64,000 nt of DNA from Strigamia acuminata (taxonomy: Eukaryota; Arthropoda; Chilopoda; Geophilomorpha; Linotaeniidae): contig OX442315.1 of the NCBI GenBank assembly GCA_949358305.1, forward strand, positions 2,542,001 to 2,606,000, read 5' to 3'. The first letter of the stretch is position 1. Each line of letters begins with the position of its first letter. The notes under the pieces were generated by a model. That model saw nothing but the letters and a program-made list of their open reading frames with translations, had not been told where the DNA came from and made no database searches. The translations under genes and the position numbers were made by a program. Positions 60,818 through 64,000 of this stretch are shown here, in pieces.

Positions 60818-63647
60818 AATAGACCAGTCTAAGCGCTGTTTTTACGAGGATCACTCTCACCTGTTGTTTAGAAGTCGCGTAACACTTTTGGCTAATTCTG
60901 TTCACTCGGTACAGGAAATCTCCGACGTAATATTGTTTAATGATGGACAACAATTTCTCGCCCGTATCGTGGTCAAGTTGTAAGTCCGAAAAGATGATAG
61001 TTTCGAAAAGGCGCGTCAGAACACTCCAATCCACGACCAATTTGATTTTAGGTTCCCACGGCAATGAGTAGAAAATATTATCTATCGGGATGATCTCCTC
61101 CATGATTGCTAATGCGCAAGTTGGCTCCACGAGACGCTTCTTCATAGGCTTCGGCTCGACCGGTTCGCGTAAACTCTCATGCGTGACAACCTCGCCTGGA
61201 TCGTCGTCCTTTTCCCTCGGTGGTGTCAAAATCATTTTTGGCATCCTCGACATCAATGGCGATCGACGTCCAGCTCTTGCGCCGCCTCGTCCAACTCCAG
61301 GAAGTCTGAAAGGCTCGTCGACCTGAATTACTTCAATTTTGTTGTGTTCTTGCGCCGCCAGGAATGCTTTGTGGTTCTCCTCGTCGCCTGTTGACTCGCG
61401 AAGCGACTCGACATCCGACATCGAATAATCCACATCCGATGACAACTCCGAGGCGAGTATTCCTGTGTCCGCCACGATTACGGGGTCGTATCGGAATGAA
61501 TATTTGGTTCGAGGATCTGCCAATTTCGGATTTTCGGCAACTGCGTCCTCAAATTGTTGCACCAATTTCTCAGGCGCCAACTCGATGAGAATCTTTTCTG
61601 AAAAGTTCTTAATTTCATCCTCCGTCATGATCAATTCTGGATCCAGTGGTGGTTTGGCGGGCGCATTTCTTTCGTCCTCCAGTCGCTGGGCCTCCTTGAG
61701 TGCGTCGGCCTCACGAAATCGTTTAACGGCGTCGCGACGACTCTGATGCATTTGGGTGATGATTTCTTTTAAATTAAAGTGCACAGCGTGCACAATGAGG
61801 TGATGCACCGCGTGTTCGTCTCCGGTACAGTCTTTCGTCATCTTTGCTTCTATTTCCTTCGCGATGTTTCCGAGGCGTCCGAAAATCGTTCCGACGACCG
61901 CTTTGAAGTCCGAGGCGCTGACGTTGAAATCCAAATTAATCGACATCTTAAAAAGTTCGCTCCATCCCTCCGATCTCAGGTTGATTCGTCCTTGACCTCT
62001 GTTTTCCATAGGGTACAGAATCTCAAGCTCATGGCGCCGGAATATTTCGGACATCTGAGTGAAAATACGGTCTGGGCGCATCGTACATCCATTTCGGTCG
62101 AATCCCTGGAGATAACGTGGCTTTAGAGATGCGCATCCTTCAGACGACGTTGATCCGTTTGAGACCGCTGAAATGGCCTTAGCAATTGGATTAGAAATCT
62201 TGCTTTCCAATTTCTTGACGTCGTGGATCTTTGCGCACTCCTCCGCATCTTTCGCAATTTCGGCAGCAATATTCGCGATGGATGAAGACGGTGTGAAATT
62301 CAACAACGCCTTAATGTCTTGGTCAACCTGTGGGGAAAAATCAGCCCTAATTAGTTTTTTGTTAAAATCAGCAATTGTGTCCATTTGTGTGTTTGAAGTT
62401 GCAATTTTGGAGTACGTAATCGGCACCGATGTCGCAGCAACTGAAGTCATCATCTTGGGCGTCACATTCGACTGAGTCACAGTGGTGACATCGACAGGTC
62501 GGGCAGCTTGGCTCGATTCAGACGTCTCAATCAAAGATGATTTGTTTTTTACGACATAAAAATAAGGAATGACGATTGGCGCAGCAGTGGTCACCGTTGT
62601 AATGTTGGTTGACTTCGCCTCCGCCGCCGTCACACTCGATTCCGTTTTGATGATCGGGGTCGACATCGTGTTGATATTGCTAATTTTTTCTCTTTCTTTT
62701 CTATTTTCTTCATTTTTTACTACCTTTCTAGATACCCGGTCGTGCAACGAAAGTTCCTTAGTCGATTCGATGACAGGCAAGGCAATAGGCGCTCCACCAA
62801 CCGCTCCGTTTTCCTCGACGATGACTGAAGAGACGTCCAATGCTGGTCCGGATCGTCCCGTCACAAAGTGAGTGTCTCGATTCGCCTCCGCTCCAATTCT
62901 TTTCGTTACTTTCTGCGTATATTCCTTCAAACGGTGCGTGCTTCGCTCCTCGTACGTGTGTCGTGGACGCAGATTTGAATGTTGAAACGGCAAATCGGCC
63001 GCAACTCTCTCTGGCTCTGAATATGCTCTTTTTGCATCCGCGACCACATTGGGCGCCGTCAAATACAGTTCTATACCCGATTCCACATCGTAGGTCTTTC
63101 CTTCAGGCGTCACAAACTGGTCCGGAAGTTCGGCAGGTTGCTCGCCGGCAATTATGTAGGCTCCCTCCGGATATTTCCAAGTCAACGGCCGGATTCCCTT
63201 CTCCTTCGCCAATTGCTTTATGCGTGCCAAATATGACGCGTGCGCATGACGAAAACGAGCGATGGCGTTTGCACTGCCGAACGGAATCCTCGGCGGCGGA
63301 AAATCCACTCCAGCCAACGAAGTTTTATCTATTGATTCATAACCAAGTACATACGCGAACATAAGGCGCATCCATTTCCGAAATTTGCAACGGCGCAAGT
63401 CACCGCCGCCCCGACACGCTCGGCATTCTCGTGGCGCCCGCAGTTGGTAAATCTCAAATCCGGTACCGCTACAAACTGGACACAGTTCATAGTTTGGAAA
63501 ACTTTGGTCGTTTGGGTGGTCCGGATGAAAGCGTGGCACCAGTCCTTCGCCCGACGCTTCGATTGGTGGTATTGGCAGGTACTTTGGATAACCTTTTTGT
63601 GTTGGTTTTGGAATCGTAATTGTTACTTTTGGATCGTAGGACGCCAT
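60783..63647 (-). CDS. 954-aa uncharacterised element-encoded protein
   Basis: Uninterrupted ORF from the ATG at 63645-63647. Residues 56-87 form a cysteine region with two CxxCxGxG units (CPVCSGTG, CRACRGGG) plus a further Cys, resembling half of a DnaJ-type zinc region. A Ser/Thr/Val-rich, low-complexity middle (about 320-440) precedes an alpha-helical, charged region (about 530-720). The C-terminal 110 residues are hydrophobic-rich (LLSIIKQYYVGDFLYRVNR). There is no signal peptide, membrane anchor, protease, RT or integrase motif. A spliced leader is suggested by GTAAGT at about 63762 and TTTTCTTTTAG at about 63672 upstream. It may be a divergent Gag or an extra structural or regulatory protein; I do not recognise it. 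Confidence 0.65.
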   Translation of the reverse strand: MASYDPKVTITIPKPTQKGYPKYLPIPPIEASGEGLVPRFHPDHPNDQSFPNYELCPVCSGTGFEIYQLRAPRECRACRGGGDLRRCKFRKWMRLMFAYVLGYESIDKTSLAGVDFPPPRIPFGSANAIARFRHAHASYLARIKQLAKEKGIRPLTWKYPEGAYIIAGEQPAELPDQFVTPEGKTYDVESGIELYLTAPNVVADAKRAYSEPERVAADLPFQHSNLRPRHTYEERSTHRLKEYTQKVTKRIGAEANRDTHFVTGRSGPALDVSSVIVEENGAVGGAPIALPVIESTKELSLHDRVSRKVVKNEENRKEREKISNINTMSTPIIKTESSVTAAEAKSTNITTVTTAAPIVIPYFYVVKNKSSLIETSESSQAARPVDVTTVTQSNVTPKMMTSVAATSVPITYSKIATSNTQMDTIADFNKKLIRADFSPQVDQDIKALLNFTPSSSIANIAAEIAKDAEECAKIHDVKKLESKISNPIAKAISAVSNGSTSSEGCASLKPRYLQGFDRNGCTMRPDRIFTQMSEIFRRHELEILYPMENRGQGRINLRSEGWSELFKMSINLDFNVSASDFKAVVGTIFGRLGNIAKEIEAKMTKDCTGDEHAVHHLIVHAVHFNLKEIITQMHQSRRDAVKRFREADALKEAQRLEDERNAPAKPPLDPELIMTEDEIKNFSEKILIELAPEKLVQQFEDAVAENPKLADPRTKYSFRYDPVIVADTGILASELSSDVDYSMSDVESLRESTGDEENHKAFLAAQEHNKIEVIQVDEPFRLPGVGRGGARAGRRSPLMSRMPKMILTPPREKDDDPGEVVTHESLREPVEPKPMKKRLVEPTCALAIMEEIIPIDNIFYSLPWEPKIKLVVDWSVLTRLFETIIFSDLQLDHDTGEKLLSIIKQYYVGDFLYRVNRISQKCYATSKQQVRVILVKTALRLVYYAMDGQGASAF

Positions 63648-63671
63648 AATAAATTATTGTAAAGTGAAACT

Positions 63672-63762
63672 AAAAGAAAATGGAAATTTTCCAGGAAAGA
63701 AAAAGTTATTTTAGCGAAAATATTCAATTAAAATTAAATTGTTGTGAGATAGAAAGTACTTA
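63672..63762 (-). other. Possible 5' leader intron of the 954-aa gene
   Basis: In minus sense CACCC|GTAAGTAC and TTTCTTTTAG|TTTCAC enclose about 90 nt that end 24 nt before the ATG. The remaining 240 bp to the window edge show no ORF. Confidence 0.4.
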
Positions 63763-64000
63763 CGGGTGATAGACGCACAATTTCTAACAATATTAATCCA
63801 ATTTGGGTGATTGTTAAGTTTTTGAGGCGCGACTATTCAGACGCAAATTAAAATGTGGCTAAGTCGTGCCCTCACATGTCTTTAATACACGCGGTCTCGC
63901 TACGGGGTCGCCTCGTCATAAAATATGACACGGACCTCTCGCGTGAACGAGATTTAATCACGCACTTCGAAGAAGCATGAGTTTGGACTTAGTAAATTTT

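Larger units (their letters stand above)
58909..64000 (-). mobile_element. LTR element with a novel large ORF and no visible pol (5' end outside window)
   Basis: The minus-strand 3' LTR is inferred at 58909-59948. In element sense it begins TGTCACGGTCCTGAC and ends ACGACGTGACA, and GGTGGGGGGGAA directly upstream is a strong polypurine tract. The LTR start resembles those of Gypsy-1 and Gypsy-2. The body holds a 954-aa ORF and a 73-aa ORF, but no RT or integrase before the LTR. The 5' LTR is not in the window, so pol could still lie to the right, or the element may be non-autonomous. Confidence 0.65.

Overview
The window is eukaryotic, from an invertebrate-type metazoan genome. Host genes have short GT-AG introns and encode Ig-like and BEN domains. 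The transposons include Kolobok, Ty3/gypsy, Ty1/copia, BEL/Pao, hAT-like and Tc1/mariner-like elements. I could not identify the species. Most of the 64 kb is transposable elements, several nested with exact target-site duplications (TSDs).

Layout. 1-2428 (-): 5' part of a three-Ig-domain secreted or surface protein, cut by the left edge. 2.4-7.0 kb: small MITEs, a cysteine-rich exon and anonymous AT-rich DNA. 7040-16557: Gypsy-1, a complete Ty3/gypsy element with LTRs identical by eye, inserted into a Tc1/mariner-like MITE (6279-16927). 17118-18564: an inverted repeat invaded by a foldback-like element that carries fragments of a cellular coding sequence. 18840-46232: a Russian-doll complex. 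Gypsy-3 is the shell. A Kolobok DNA transposon (21887-36974) sits in its pol at TTAA, Gypsy-2 (25682-35830) sits inside the Kolobok, and an intact minus-strand Copia element (38431-43181) sits in the Gypsy-3 RNase H region. 46413-47867 (+): a paralogue of the left Ig gene with a premature stop. 49466-50851: a 1.4-kb non-coding LTR element. 51.05-51.50 kb: a 32-bp minisatellite. 51672-58807 (-): a BEN-domain gene whose BEN exon is split by a young BEL/Pao element (52043-58411). 58909-64000 (-): 3' LTR and body of another LTR element that encodes an unfamiliar 954-aa protein and no visible polymerase; it runs off the right edge.

How parts work together. Gypsy-1 and Gypsy-2 belong to one lineage. 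They have no CCHC knuckle in Gag, a conserved GGGAAAC slippery site for -1 gag-pol frameshifting, a tRNA-Phe primer site and AT-hook arrays between RNase H and integrase. The Kolobok carries a THAP-domain transposase (-), a convergent P2X7-C-terminal-like zinc protein (+), and a possible 55-aa spliced ORF (+) in the transposase's first intron. The host genes visible are the two divergent Ig paralogues, the BEN gene and two uncertain exons. Single-base frameshifts occur in the Gypsy-2 gag, the BEL pol (two) and the THAP exon; they may be real decay or assembly errors. Sequence comparisons, LTR differences and splice sites were read by eye.
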